Shown one piece after another: positions 9,258 through 17,033 of a stretch of 64,000 bases of DNA; positions within the stretch are counted from its first letter, which is position 1; each line of letters opens with the position of its first letter. Source of the DNA: CAZTTH01 sp964615975 (lineage in GTDB: Bacteria > Verrucomicrobiota > Lentisphaeria > JABSQK01 > JAJFLO01); contig CAZTTH010000011.1 in NCBI GenBank assembly GCA_964615975.1, positions 28,413 through 92,412 on the forward strand. Direction: 5' to 3'. The notes beneath the pieces were generated by a model that worked only from the letters and a program-made list of their open reading frames with translations, searched no databases and had not been told where the DNA came from. The translations under genes were made by a program, and so were the position numbers.

Positions 9258-9390
9258 TTTCTCCAGCCGACTCTCCCGCCTCCCTGCCACCGGCCCAAAA
9301 AAATATTTTTATTTTTTTTTTATCCGGTTGTCATTTTCTCCATGATAGGTGAATTTAGTTGAGATTAGGATCTAATTGGAGAATTTAGTA
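9258..9390 (+). other. Leader region upstream of mraZ
   Basis: 133 bp separate the kinase gene from mraZ. The region contains an A-tract/T-tract run (about 9297-9320) that could act as a transcript end for the kinase gene or as an AT-rich upstream element. I see no convincing -35/-10 pair, and no obvious array of the TGGGN-type boxes that MraZ binds in E. coli. Confidence 0.35.
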
Positions 9391-9837
9391 ATGGCTTTCT
9401 TGGGTCAACATTTACACGCAATTGATGCTCAGCGACGGATTGCAATTCCCCGTGAATGGCGGATCGATGACGGGAAGAAAAATCAGATATTTTTTCTTTT
9501 CCCCGGGAGGAATCACACGGTTCAGGCGTTGCCGGAAGCGCTTTTTGAGTCAGAGATTCTGATGAAGGTACAGAAGGTTTCGATCGCGGATGAGACCAAA
9601 ATGCGCGCCCTGGCACGCATCGGGTCAATAGCCAGCAGGACGGTCTGCGATAAACAAGGGCGGATTACCCTGACTGAATCGCTGATGCAACATGCGGGAT
9701 TGGAAAGGGATGCCATGTTGGTTGGGGCGTTGACCTGCATCCAGATCATGACCGTCGCCAATTGGAATGCTTCCGAAATCGATACGGAACGCACACTCGA
9801 TCAAATTCAAAAAATTCAATCAGAAGGAGTGATTTAA
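9391..9837 (+). CDS. mraZ: Transcriptional regulator MraZ
   Basis: MraZ is the SpoVT/AbrB-fold regulator that heads division and cell-wall clusters and represses its own promoter. Two AbrB-like half-domains are visible: FLGQHLHAIDAQRRIAIPREW (residues 3-23) and a second copy around KQGRITLTESLMQHAGLE with MLVGALTCIQIM. At 148 residues it is normal size. The start is set at ATG 9391 because GGAG (9378-9381) sits 9 nt upstream; a TTG at 9376 would lie before that ribosome site. rsmH begins 51 nt downstream, the standard order. The first half-domain carries QRRI where most members have KGRI. Confidence 0.9.
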   Translation: MAFLGQHLHAIDAQRRIAIPREWRIDDGKKNQIFFLFPGRNHTVQALPEALFESEILMKVQKVSIADETKMRALARIGSIASRTVCDKQGRITLTESLMQHAGLERDAMLVGALTCIQIMTVANWNASEIDTERTLDQIQKIQSEGVI

Positions 9838-9888
9838 TAATACTCGTATTAAAAAGTTTAGGAATGGCACTGCAGGGAGTGTGCGGCA

Positions 9889-10830
9889 ATGGATGAAAAA
9901 ATGCCGATTAAACATGTTCCGGTCCTGATGCCTGAAGTAATCGAATATTTAATGGCATCACAGGGCGGACATTTCATTGATGGGACACTCGGGATGGGAG
10001 GACATGCCGAAGCAATATTGAATGCCCATCCTGAAAATCGGTTGCTGGCAATCGACCGTGATCCTCATTCCCTGGCGATTGCACAACTGAGATTGGCTCG
10101 ATTTGGTGACCGGGTTTCCCTGGTGGAAGGCAATTATGATCAGTTGCAATTGTATGCCAGTCGTCACAACTGGTTAGAAGTCGATGGTATTCTCCTGGAT
10201 TTGGGGGTTTCAACATATCAACTCATGAACGCGGAACGCGGATTCAGTTTTCAAGTGGATGGGCCATTGGATATGCGGATGAATAAAAAAGCAGAAATTA
10301 GCGCTAAGACCCTGATCAATTCCATGTCGACTGCGGAATTGACATCAATACTGCGCCGTTATGGTGAAGAGCCGCAGGCGCGCCGGATCGCCATGGCTAT
10401 TGTTCGTCAGGTTCAGGTGAAACCCATTGAGACCACGATGGAGTTAACTGCCATGATCAGGCAGGCGGTAAGATGCCCAAAATCGGGTTATCAATCCACC
10501 ATTGCCCGTTGTTTTCAGGCAATAAGAATTGCTGTCAATCAGGAATTGCATCACCTGTCCATCGCTCTGACTCAGGCCATCGATATTCTCCGTCCAGGCG
10601 GTCGTCTGGCGGTCATCAGTTTTCATTCATTGGAAGACCGGATGGTAAAGGATGCCATTCGCCTGGCAGCCTCATCCTGCATCTGTCCCCCGGGATTGCC
10701 AATCTGTTGTTGTGGAAAAAAATCCCGCCTCAGAATCATTACCAAAAAGCCGATTACACCGCGACCGGGAAATGAATATTTGGAGAAACGCCCGGTTGCC
10801 GCCAAGCTCAGAGTCGCTGAAAAGATATGA
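9889..10830 (+). CDS. rsmH: 16S rRNA (cytosine-1402-N4)-methyltransferase RsmH
   Basis: RsmH (MraW) methylates N4 of C1402 in 16S rRNA with S-adenosylmethionine. Seen are HVPVLMPEV near the N-terminus, the SAM-binding FIDGTLGMGGHA, AIDRDP, LLDLGVSTYQL with RGFSF and DGPLDMRM, the FQAIRIAVNQEL helix, and GGRLAVISFHSLEDRMVK. The C-terminus has a cysteine cluster (CICPPGLPICCCG) and ends in AAKLRVAEK. The length of 313 residues is typical. Start ATG 9889; a downstream ATG at 9904 is also possible. It is second in the mraZ-rsmH-ftsL-ftsI-murE series. Confidence 0.96.
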   Translation: MDEKMPIKHVPVLMPEVIEYLMASQGGHFIDGTLGMGGHAEAILNAHPENRLLAIDRDPHSLAIAQLRLARFGDRVSLVEGNYDQLQLYASRHNWLEVDGILLDLGVSTYQLMNAERGFSFQVDGPLDMRMNKKAEISAKTLINSMSTAELTSILRRYGEEPQARRIAMAIVRQVQVKPIETTMELTAMIRQAVRCPKSGYQSTIARCFQAIRIAVNQELHHLSIALTQAIDILRPGGRLAVISFHSLEDRMVKDAIRLAASSCICPPGLPICCCGKKSRLRIITKKPITPRPGNEYLEKRPVAAKLRVAEKI

Positions 10831-10900
10831 CAACATTCCAATTTAATCGATTTAACAATACGCACTAAAAAAATTATAAGCATGATAGGAGAAACTGGTT

Positions 10901-11320
10901 ATGGCAAAACGTTATAATTCCTTGTTTGTTGATATCTCCGGTCGCCGCGGAACAAAAAAATCATGGTTGGGTTACATCTCCATCCATTTCTATGGACTGA
11001 CTATTTTAATCCTGTTTCTGTTTGGGACATTGGGGAGAGTCTACATGGATCGTCAAACCGCGAAGTTAGGGCGACAATGGCAAAAAAAGCATGAATTCCT
11101 CAATGTGTTGAAGAAAGAAACCGAGAACATGCGTCTGGAACGGGAAAAATATATGAATGGAAATCATATCAAGGTCGCTGCCAAACGCTTGGGATTGCAG
11201 GAAACCGATCCTGCCCAGGTGCATGTCATGCGCAATAAACATTCAATCAATGGAGAGGATCCCTATATCATTGCGTTGCCGCAGGGCAATGCGGATGTTT
11301 CTAATGCCAGTATAAATTGA
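10901..11320 (+). CDS. ftsL: Cell division protein FtsL-like
   Basis: This is a small bitopic septal protein that would pair with FtsB/FtsQ relatives to activate septal peptidoglycan synthesis. It has a basic cytoplasmic tail (residues 1-22), one membrane span (about 23-46) and a periplasmic coiled coil rich in K/E/R (about 50-85). The IKVAAKRLGLQETDPAQVHVM segment follows, resembling the conserved FtsL C-terminal motif. Identity rests on this architecture plus position between rsmH and ftsI, because FtsL sequences diverge strongly. AGGAG at 10887-10891 lies 9 nt before the ATG. The 139 residues are normal. Confidence 0.82.
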   Translation: MAKRYNSLFVDISGRRGTKKSWLGYISIHFYGLTILILFLFGTLGRVYMDRQTAKLGRQWQKKHEFLNVLKKETENMRLEREKYMNGNHIKVAAKRLGLQETDPAQVHVMRNKHSINGEDPYIIALPQGNADVSNASIN

Positions 11321-11333
11321 ATTATTATTAATT

Positions 11334-13073
11334 ATGTCACATCGAGTTTACATCTTCCGGATCGGAATCGTTTTTATCGTGCTGGCGGTTATTTGCGGCG
11401 CCTTGACCAGGCATTTGTATCGGCTGCAGGTTGTCCGCCATCCGGAACTCCATGCCAAAGCCGTATCCATTTACACTGCCCGCAAAATTTCCCAGGGTAA
11501 TCGCGGCAGTATTTTCGATCGAAATGGCTATCCGTTGGTGGGAAATTATGAATGTAAAACCGTTTTGGCTGACCTTCATAACATGCCGAAGGATACCAAC
11601 ACCCGAGCCAATATCATGGAACATCTAATCCGCTTTTTTCGCGTCGATGTCGATGTCCTGTCCAAGCGGTTCAATTCCATGGCGCATGAAGTCGTGGTCG
11701 CCAAAAATGTGGATATCGATATTGCCGGGCAGGTGCAAAAAATGCATCTTCCGGGGATTCGTTTTATCGATGGCGAACGCCGTTATTATCCCAAGGGTTC
11801 CCTGCTGGCGAATGTATTGGGATTTAGCGATGAAAACAATCAGGGGGTGTATGGTCTGGAATGGGTATGGAATCAGGAATTGTCGCCGAAAAAGCTGGAG
11901 CAGGTATACGAGCGGGATTTGAAAGGTCGGCCAATATCTCATAAATCGCCGAAATCACAATCACCCGAAGATGGGATGTCCCTATATCTCACGATTGACG
12001 AACCGATACAGAATCTGGTTGAAGCGGAATTAAATGCGATGGTCAACGAACACCATCCCCGGGTAGCCTATGCCATCATGGCCAACCCCAAAACCGGGGC
12101 CATCATGGCGATGGCTCAATATCCCTCGTTTAACCCCAATGAGCGCAAGTCCATGGACCCCGCGCATTGGCAGAATCACATGATCACCGATGTTTATGAT
12201 CCGGGATCAACGATGAAATGTATTGCCATCGCCGGCGCATTGGATTACAGCCTGGTGAACATGAACACCGTATTCAACTGTGAAAAGGGCTATTGGGTAT
12301 ATGCCGGTCGGGGATTGCGCGATGCGGATCATAAATTTGAAAATTTGCGCGTCTCTGAAATCATCCAGAAATCAAGCAATATCGGGACCGCCAAGATCGC
12401 CTTGATCATGGGGGAAAAACGATTGTATCAAACGTTGCGGCGATTTGGATTCGGCACCAAAACAGATATTGGATTGCCTAATGAATCAGCGGGGATCTTT
12501 CGTCCCCTCAAACAGTGGGACGGACTTAGCATTACTCGCTTTCCCATTGGCCAGGGTATTTCTGTCACCCCCCTGCAAATGGTGCAGGCCTATTGCGCTC
12601 TGGCGAATCAGGGCGAGATGATGCAATTGCATCTGGTCGATCGGATTTACAATCCTCAGACCACCGATTTCACCGCGGCGGAGGCGAAATTGAAACAGCG
12701 GGCGATTCGTTCGGATACGGCAAAAAAAATCATCGCCGCCATGACCTTGGTGACTCAGGAAGGCGGTACTGCGACCAAGGCTGCTGTGGAGGGATATTTG
12801 GTCGCTGGCAAGACCGGCACCTCACAAAAGTTGGTTAATGGCAGTTATGCCGGTCATCGTAAATATGTCTCGTCATTTATTGGTTTCGTCCCAGCCTATG
12901 ACCCCGCTTTTGTATTGTTGGTTATCGCTGACGAACCATCAAATGGATATTATTATGGCGGCACGGTTGCCGCTCCGGTATTCAACCGAATCGCTGAACA
13001 GACCTTGCGCTATCTCAATATCCCGAAAACGGAAAAAATTGATGAGGAATTTCAGAAATTGGTCAAACATTAA
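11334..13073 (+). CDS. ftsI: Septal peptidoglycan transpeptidase FtsI (class B PBP)
   Basis: FtsI cross-links peptidoglycan at the division septum. A single N-terminal membrane anchor (about residues 7-27) precedes the pedestal domain, which contains RGSIFDRNG (58-65) and ERRYYPKGSLLANVLGF. The transpeptidase domain has the acyl-serine motif STMK (Ser292-Lys295), the SSN motif (347-349) and KTGTS (493-497). It has 579 residues and no C-terminal PASTA domains. It begins 14 nt after ftsL in an AT-rich spacer with no clear Shine-Dalgarno, so translation may be coupled. The position before murE supports FtsI over an elongation PBP2. Confidence 0.95.
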   Translation: MSHRVYIFRIGIVFIVLAVICGALTRHLYRLQVVRHPELHAKAVSIYTARKISQGNRGSIFDRNGYPLVGNYECKTVLADLHNMPKDTNTRANIMEHLIRFFRVDVDVLSKRFNSMAHEVVVAKNVDIDIAGQVQKMHLPGIRFIDGERRYYPKGSLLANVLGFSDENNQGVYGLEWVWNQELSPKKLEQVYERDLKGRPISHKSPKSQSPEDGMSLYLTIDEPIQNLVEAELNAMVNEHHPRVAYAIMANPKTGAIMAMAQYPSFNPNERKSMDPAHWQNHMITDVYDPGSTMKCIAIAGALDYSLVNMNTVFNCEKGYWVYAGRGLRDADHKFENLRVSEIIQKSSNIGTAKIALIMGEKRLYQTLRRFGFGTKTDIGLPNESAGIFRPLKQWDGLSITRFPIGQGISVTPLQMVQAYCALANQGEMMQLHLVDRIYNPQTTDFTAAEAKLKQRAIRSDTAKKIIAAMTLVTQEGGTATKAAVEGYLVAGKTGTSQKLVNGSYAGHRKYVSSFIGFVPAYDPAFVLLVIADEPSNGYYYGGTVAAPVFNRIAEQTLRYLNIPKTEKIDEEFQKLVKH

Positions 13074-13106
13074 ACAAAATCAGCGATTGATTATCAATGG
13101 ATAACC

Positions 13107-14615
13107 ATGCCTACCCACAGTCTTTATGAACATTATTTGGTTTGTCGCAGTTTAGCCCTCGATTTTACCGGTGATATGAATGTCGCAGTCACAGGTTTGA
13201 GTTGTGATTCTCGTAATCTGCGTCCCGGGAATTTATTTGTCGCGATCAAGGGCGAGCGCAATGACGGCAGAAAATACATACAACAAGCAATCGGGGCGGG
13301 CGCGAGTGGCATTGTTTATGAAAATGACACCCCGCTGGCAGTCGCCGCCCCTTCGATCCGGGTCGTCGATGATTATGCTGCTTTGGCACGTCTGGCGGAA
13401 TTCCATTATCACTATCCCGCATCACAGATGAAGACCATTGGAGTCACCGGCACCAATGGCAAAACCACGACTACTTTTTTAATCAATGATATTTTCCGCT
13501 ATGCCGGCTTCAATACAGGATTATTGGGGACGGTAAAATATGCCTATGGCGATCGGATTCTCAACGCGGAGCGTACCACTCCCACGCCCGTGGAATTACA
13601 GCAATTGTTTGCTGACATGCGGCGCGAAGGAGTAGAGATAATTACCATGGAAGTCTCCAGTCACGCGCTCATGCAGGAACGCATGGGAACCCTGGCTTTT
13701 GATCTCGGGGTGTTCACCAATCTCACTCCGGAGCACCTCGATTATCATGGTGACATGGAAAATTACTACCAGGCCAAAAAGAAATTATTCACCAGGTATT
13801 TATCCACCCAATCTCTCGCCGTAATTAATGTTGATGATCACTATGGTCGTCGCTTAAAGCATGAATTGTCCCAGGATGCGAACCTACCGGCATCATCGTT
13901 ATGTTCTTATGGGTTTAATCCCCAGTGTGACTGTTATCCCATCGCGGTGCGCTCCTCCATGATTGAAACCTATTTGCAATTAAAGGTGAGAGAGCAGATT
14001 TTCGATGTCACTTGTCCATTGATTGGTCGCTTTAATATATATAATCTCATGGCGGCGATTGGCGTGGCGGTATCGGTCAACATCCCCATACCGGTAATCA
14101 AGGAAAGTCTGCGGCAATTTCGTGGCGTTCCCGGACGTCTGCAGCAGATCAATGGGCGGGATGGTATCAATCTATTTATTGATTATGCCCATACGGGTGA
14201 CGCGTTGGAAAGTATTTTGACCACGCTGCGTCCCCTGGCTCAGAGCCGCTTGATCCTGGTGTTTGGATGTGGCGGTGATCGGGATCCCGGTAAACGCCCG
14301 GTGATGGGAGCAATCGCCGCGCGATTGGCCGATCAAATTATCGTTACCAGCGATAATCCTCGGCGGGAAGATCCCGAAAAAATCATGGCGGATATCCAGC
14401 GCGGCATTCCGGCATCCGCGCCGGCGGTTTATATCGCCAATCGCCGCCAGGCATTGACTGCCGCGATTGCCATGGCAGAATCGAACGATACCATTGTAAT
14501 TGCTGGAAAAGGACACGAAGAATATCAGGAAATAAAGGGTATCAAACACGAGTTCAGCGATTACCAAATCTGCCGTCAGTTATTAGCTGAGACCGAGCTC
14601 CTTTCCACTCCTTAA
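13107..14615 (+). CDS. murE: UDP-MurNAc-tripeptide synthetase MurE (meso-DAP type)
   Basis: MurE adds the third residue to UDP-MurNAc-L-Ala-D-Glu. The ATP loop GVTGTNGKTT is at residues 112-121, and YYQAKKKLF (220-228) contains the carbamylated-lysine region. The DNPR signature at 416-419, followed by REDP, is the meso-diaminopimelate specificity motif, so the wall should be DAP-type. The length of 502 residues is normal. It starts 33 nt after ftsI and is the last gene of this cluster; murF, mraY, murD, ftsW, murG and murC do not follow. sodC converges on it with only 31 nt between the two stop codons. Confidence 0.95.
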   Translation: MPTHSLYEHYLVCRSLALDFTGDMNVAVTGLSCDSRNLRPGNLFVAIKGERNDGRKYIQQAIGAGASGIVYENDTPLAVAAPSIRVVDDYAALARLAEFHYHYPASQMKTIGVTGTNGKTTTTFLINDIFRYAGFNTGLLGTVKYAYGDRILNAERTTPTPVELQQLFADMRREGVEIITMEVSSHALMQERMGTLAFDLGVFTNLTPEHLDYHGDMENYYQAKKKLFTRYLSTQSLAVINVDDHYGRRLKHELSQDANLPASSLCSYGFNPQCDCYPIAVRSSMIETYLQLKVREQIFDVTCPLIGRFNIYNLMAAIGVAVSVNIPIPVIKESLRQFRGVPGRLQQINGRDGINLFIDYAHTGDALESILTTLRPLAQSRLILVFGCGGDRDPGKRPVMGAIAARLADQIIVTSDNPRREDPEKIMADIQRGIPASAPAVYIANRRQALTAAIAMAESNDTIVIAGKGHEEYQEIKGIKHEFSDYQICRQLLAETELLSTP

Positions 14616-14646
14616 GCGGGATAGCAATGTGGATTTCTGATCACGC

Positions 14647-15237
14647 CTAAAATGATTGGGGGGTACTGGGAGCAATGACGGATTGTTTATTGCCGATAAC
14701 GCCGCAACCGATACGTCCGCCCGCGTTTCCAGTGGGTTGAGTTTTATAGTCGTCACTACCGGCATGGATGATAATTGAACGTCCGATGACCGGATTCCTT
14801 TTCCCACTTAAGGAGATGTTATCGACTAAAAGTTCGTATTGAGCGACACCGAATTCATCGGCGGTTAGATTACCCAAGTCACCGGCATGCCTGTGTTGGG
14901 AATCGGGACCCGCATGATCGTGAAGGTCTGGATTGTAATGTCCGCCAGCGCTGATGCCGTCACTGGAACTGCAATCGCCGAACTCATGGATATGGATGGC
15001 GTGAACGCCTTTGGGATCCAGGCCGCTGATGGAGGCGGTAATCTTGATCTTATTATCGCTGGTGTACGCGAATGTGACGGTGCCTGAAACGATGGCCTTT
15101 CCCAGTGCGTGGATGATGGCAATCGCTTCTTTGGCTTGGTCGGTTGCGGCGTTGCTGGAAGACTCTTGCGCCAATGGGGCGTTCGATCCCAGGGTTAAAG
15201 AAATCAATGTCAATAATGTGAATATGCGGGTATACAC
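14647..15237 (-). CDS. sodC: Periplasmic Cu/Zn superoxide dismutase
   Basis: SodC dismutates superoxide outside the cytoplasm. An N-terminal signal peptide (residues 1 to about 23, ending near PLAQ) precedes the beta-barrel. Copper ligands are His82, His84, His100 and His158. Zinc ligands are His100, His108, His117 and Asp120. The disulfide pair is Cys89/Cys178 and the guiding arginine is Arg175 in NAGGRIGCG, so all active-site residues are present. The start is a GTG at 15237, supported by a near-perfect AAGGAGG (15250-15244 on this strand) 6 nt before it. The gene converges with murE and stands alone on this strand. Confidence 0.94.
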   Translation of the reverse strand: MYTRIFTLLTLISLTLGSNAPLAQESSSNAATDQAKEAIAIIHALGKAIVSGTVTFAYTSDNKIKITASISGLDPKGVHAIHIHEFGDCSSSDGISAGGHYNPDLHDHAGPDSQHRHAGDLGNLTADEFGVAQYELLVDNISLSGKRNPVIGRSIIIHAGSDDYKTQPTGNAGGRIGCGVIGNKQSVIAPSTPQSF

Positions 15238-15243
15238 TATTTG

Positions 15244-15250
15244 CCTCCTT
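15244..15250 (-). promoter_or_regulatory. Ribosome binding site deciding the GTG start of sodC
   Basis: Read on the minus strand the bases are AAGGAGG, almost full complement to the 16S tail, with a 6-nt spacer to the GTG at 15237. No in-frame ATG lies upstream near the site, so the GTG start is well supported. Confidence 0.85.
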
Positions 15251-15340
15251 TATGGTTATGATTAATTTTGGCTTTACAATATGGCATGGAATTCATGCTG
15301 ACGGGCTGACAAACCCACAATGTATCTGTTTTTAATAAGC

Positions 15341-15370
15341 TTGACAACCGAGGACAATTTGAATTAATAT
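15341..15370 (+). promoter_or_regulatory. Sigma70-like promoter directly before the hydrolase gene
   Basis: A consensus TTGACA at 15341-15346 and TAATAT at 15365-15370 are separated by 18 bp. The expected transcription start, about 7 nt after the -10, falls at 15377-15378, one or two bases before the ATG at 15379. No Shine-Dalgarno is present between them, so the transcript would be leaderless. Confidence 0.55.
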
Positions 15371-15378
15371 TCGAATCT

Positions 15379-16233
15379 ATGGAATCTTTTTCCGAATTAT
15401 ATCCCTTTCAATCGCATTATTTAAAAATCGATACCCTGAATTATCATTATCTTGATGAGGGCGCCGGTGATGCGATTGTCATGTTGCATGGCAATCCGAC
15501 CTGGTCTTTTTTCTATCGCCGGTTGATTCTTGAACTGCGACAGGATTACCGGGTGATTGTTCCCGATCATATGGGATGTGGGTTTTCTGATAAGCCGCAG
15601 CACTATCCTTATTGCCTGAGCAGTCATATTGCGAATTTAACTCATTTGCTTGAGCATTTGAATCTAACTCGTTTTAGTCTCTTTGTGCATGATTGGGGTG
15701 GGGCGATTGGTTTGGGATATGCCGTTCAACATCCCGATGCCATTGAAAAAATGGTAGTCTTCAATACCTCGCCAACCCTGACCAACCGTTTCCCTATGCG
15801 TATCCTCATCTGCAGGATCCCGATAATTGGGGAGTTTTTAGTGCGCCGCTTGAATTTTTTTGTCCGGGCTGCCGTGCGCATGGCCAGTGTGAAAAAACTC
15901 CCTGCTCCTGTTCGCTCCGGATTTATCATGCCCTACCAAACCTATGACAATCGGATTGCCGTCCATCGTTTCGTTCAGGATATACCCTTGTCCAGTCGTC
16001 ATCCCAGTTGGGCGCTGGCGGCGCGCATTCAGGAGCAGTTGGGGGCACTGACGGGAAAACCAATGCTGATTTGTTGGGGAGACAGGGATTTTTGTTTTAC
16101 CTCATTTTTTCTTGAAGCGTGGAAGAAACAATATCCCCACGCCATCATCCACCGATTCCCGCAGGCTGGACATTATGTGCTCGAGGATGCCCTTGATGAG
16201 ATCCTGCCGCTCATACAACGGTTTATGGAATGA
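15379..16233 (+). CDS. Alpha/beta hydrolase, haloalkane dehalogenase/OleB-like
   Basis: The 284-residue protein has the haloalkane-dehalogenase fold signatures. These are the oxyanion loop HGNPTWSF (residues 37-44), PDHMGCGFSDKP (62-73), the nucleophile elbow VHDWGGAIG with Asp105 as nucleophile and Trp106 next to it, a WGDRDFCF acid region, and the catalytic His265 in AGHYVLED. An aspartate rather than serine nucleophile separates it from ordinary esterases. The N-terminal half also resembles OleB, the beta-lactone decarboxylase of long-chain olefin synthesis, but no oleA, oleC or oleD is adjacent, so either activity is possible. The promoter at 15341-15370 suggests a leaderless mRNA. Confidence 0.82.
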   Translation: MESFSELYPFQSHYLKIDTLNYHYLDEGAGDAIVMLHGNPTWSFFYRRLILELRQDYRVIVPDHMGCGFSDKPQHYPYCLSSHIANLTHLLEHLNLTRFSLFVHDWGGAIGLGYAVQHPDAIEKMVVFNTSPTLTNRFPMRILICRIPIIGEFLVRRLNFFVRAAVRMASVKKLPAPVRSGFIMPYQTYDNRIAVHRFVQDIPLSSRHPSWALAARIQEQLGALTGKPMLICWGDRDFCFTSFFLEAWKKQYPHAIIHRFPQAGHYVLEDALDEILPLIQRFME

Positions 16234-16460
16234 ACCCGCCGTCACCGCATCTCCATAATCCGTGATTCTGGTTTAAGATTGGTTTTCCCCCCATCAGTGA
16301 TGTCGTCCGGGTTTTTGGTTACCAAGCGCAACCTTTTCCCTTAAAGTTATGGGTTCTGGTGATCCTATCAGGGAGCAGGTTTTCGCGGGCATCCCGGTTT
16401 GATTCCACCCTGTCGGATTGTCAGCAGATAAAGATGGTTCTTCCGCTGATTCACCGGGCA

Positions 16461-16482
16461 TGGCGCGGTTCATAGCGCGCCA
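16461..16482 (-). terminator. Hairpin after the signalling operon
   Basis: A 7-bp perfect stem (TGGCGCG at 16461-16467 and CGCGCCA at 16476-16482) with an 8-nt loop lies 8 nt beyond the stop of the receiver gene on the minus strand. It lacks a U-tract on that strand, so it could stabilise the 3' end rather than terminate by itself. The rest of the 257-bp spacer to the hydrolase gene shows nothing else convincing. Confidence 0.35.
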
Positions 16483-16490
16483 GCCCGCAT

Positions 16491-17033
16491 TCACATATTC
16501 CAGTGTTTTTTTAGACAATCCGGACAAATACTGTGACTGAACTTGGCTTCAGAGCGCTTCTCAATATAGGTTTCCATAAAGGACCAGTCATTGTTTTCGC
16601 TGCGGATCTTTTTACAATAACTGCATATTGGCAGGAGACCTTCGAGTTTTTGCATATGTTCGCGCAGTCCCAGTATGCGTTCGGCGACTTTGAGACGGGC
16701 CGCTAACTGATCTTTATCGAAGGGTTTGCGGATAAAATCATCGGCGCCCGCCTCGATGGCTTCCAGGTAATTCTGTTTGCCTTCCAGCGTGGTTAAGATG
16801 ATGATAAAAGTGTAATGATCACGTTGGGTTTGACGAATGACCCGGCATAATTCCAATCCCGTCATTTCCGGCATCATCCAATCCGTGACCACCACGGGAA
16901 AATAATCATCACGACATAATTTCCATGCCTGCGCACCATTCTCGGCAATCACGACTTGATGATTTAAATGGTGCAACGTCGCTTCGAGAATACGGCGCGA
17001 AACTACATCATCGTCAACGATCAGAATTTTCAT
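16491..17033 (-). CDS. Response regulator with C-terminal four-cysteine module
   Basis: A CheY-like receiver (residues 1-120; acidic pocket Asp7-Asp9, phospho-acceptor Asp51 in VVTDWMMPEMTG, Lys103 in KPF) is followed by a short linker helix. A compact C-terminal module with paired cysteines comes next: Cys137/Cys140 in ICSYCKKIR and Cys170/Cys173 in CPDC, with W, E-YI and FSH between them. This cysteine module recurs at the end of receivers in several phyla; metal binding is likely but its function is not established. There is no DNA-binding domain. Its ATG overlaps the stop of the cyclase gene by 4 nt (17030-17033), so it is coupled to the phosphorelay operon and may be an output or a phosphate sink. 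Confidence 0.88.
   Translation of the reverse strand: MKILIVDDDVVSRRILEATLHHLNHQVVIAENGAQAWKLCRDDYFPVVVTDWMMPEMTGLELCRVIRQTQRDHYTFIIILTTLEGKQNYLEAIEAGADDFIRKPFDKDQLAARLKVAERILGLREHMQKLEGLLPICSYCKKIRSENNDWSFMETYIEKRSEAKFSHSICPDCLKKHWNM

Noticed and set aside
9297..9320. A/T-tract considered as an intrinsic terminator after the FHA-GAF kinase gene
   Set aside because: There is no GC-rich stem before the T run, so it is only noted as part of the mraZ leader.
14865..15265. Frames on both strands inside sodC
   Set aside because: The sodC frame carries every active-site residue and a strong ribosome site; the others are shadows.
15379..16233. Naming the hydrolase oleB
   Set aside because: OleB-like motifs are shared with haloalkane dehalogenases and no oleA, oleC or oleD is nearby, so no symbol is assigned.
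16294..16527. 77-residue minus-strand frame at the end of the receiver gene
   Set aside because: It overlaps the conserved cysteine module in another frame, has no recognisable domain and no ribosome site.
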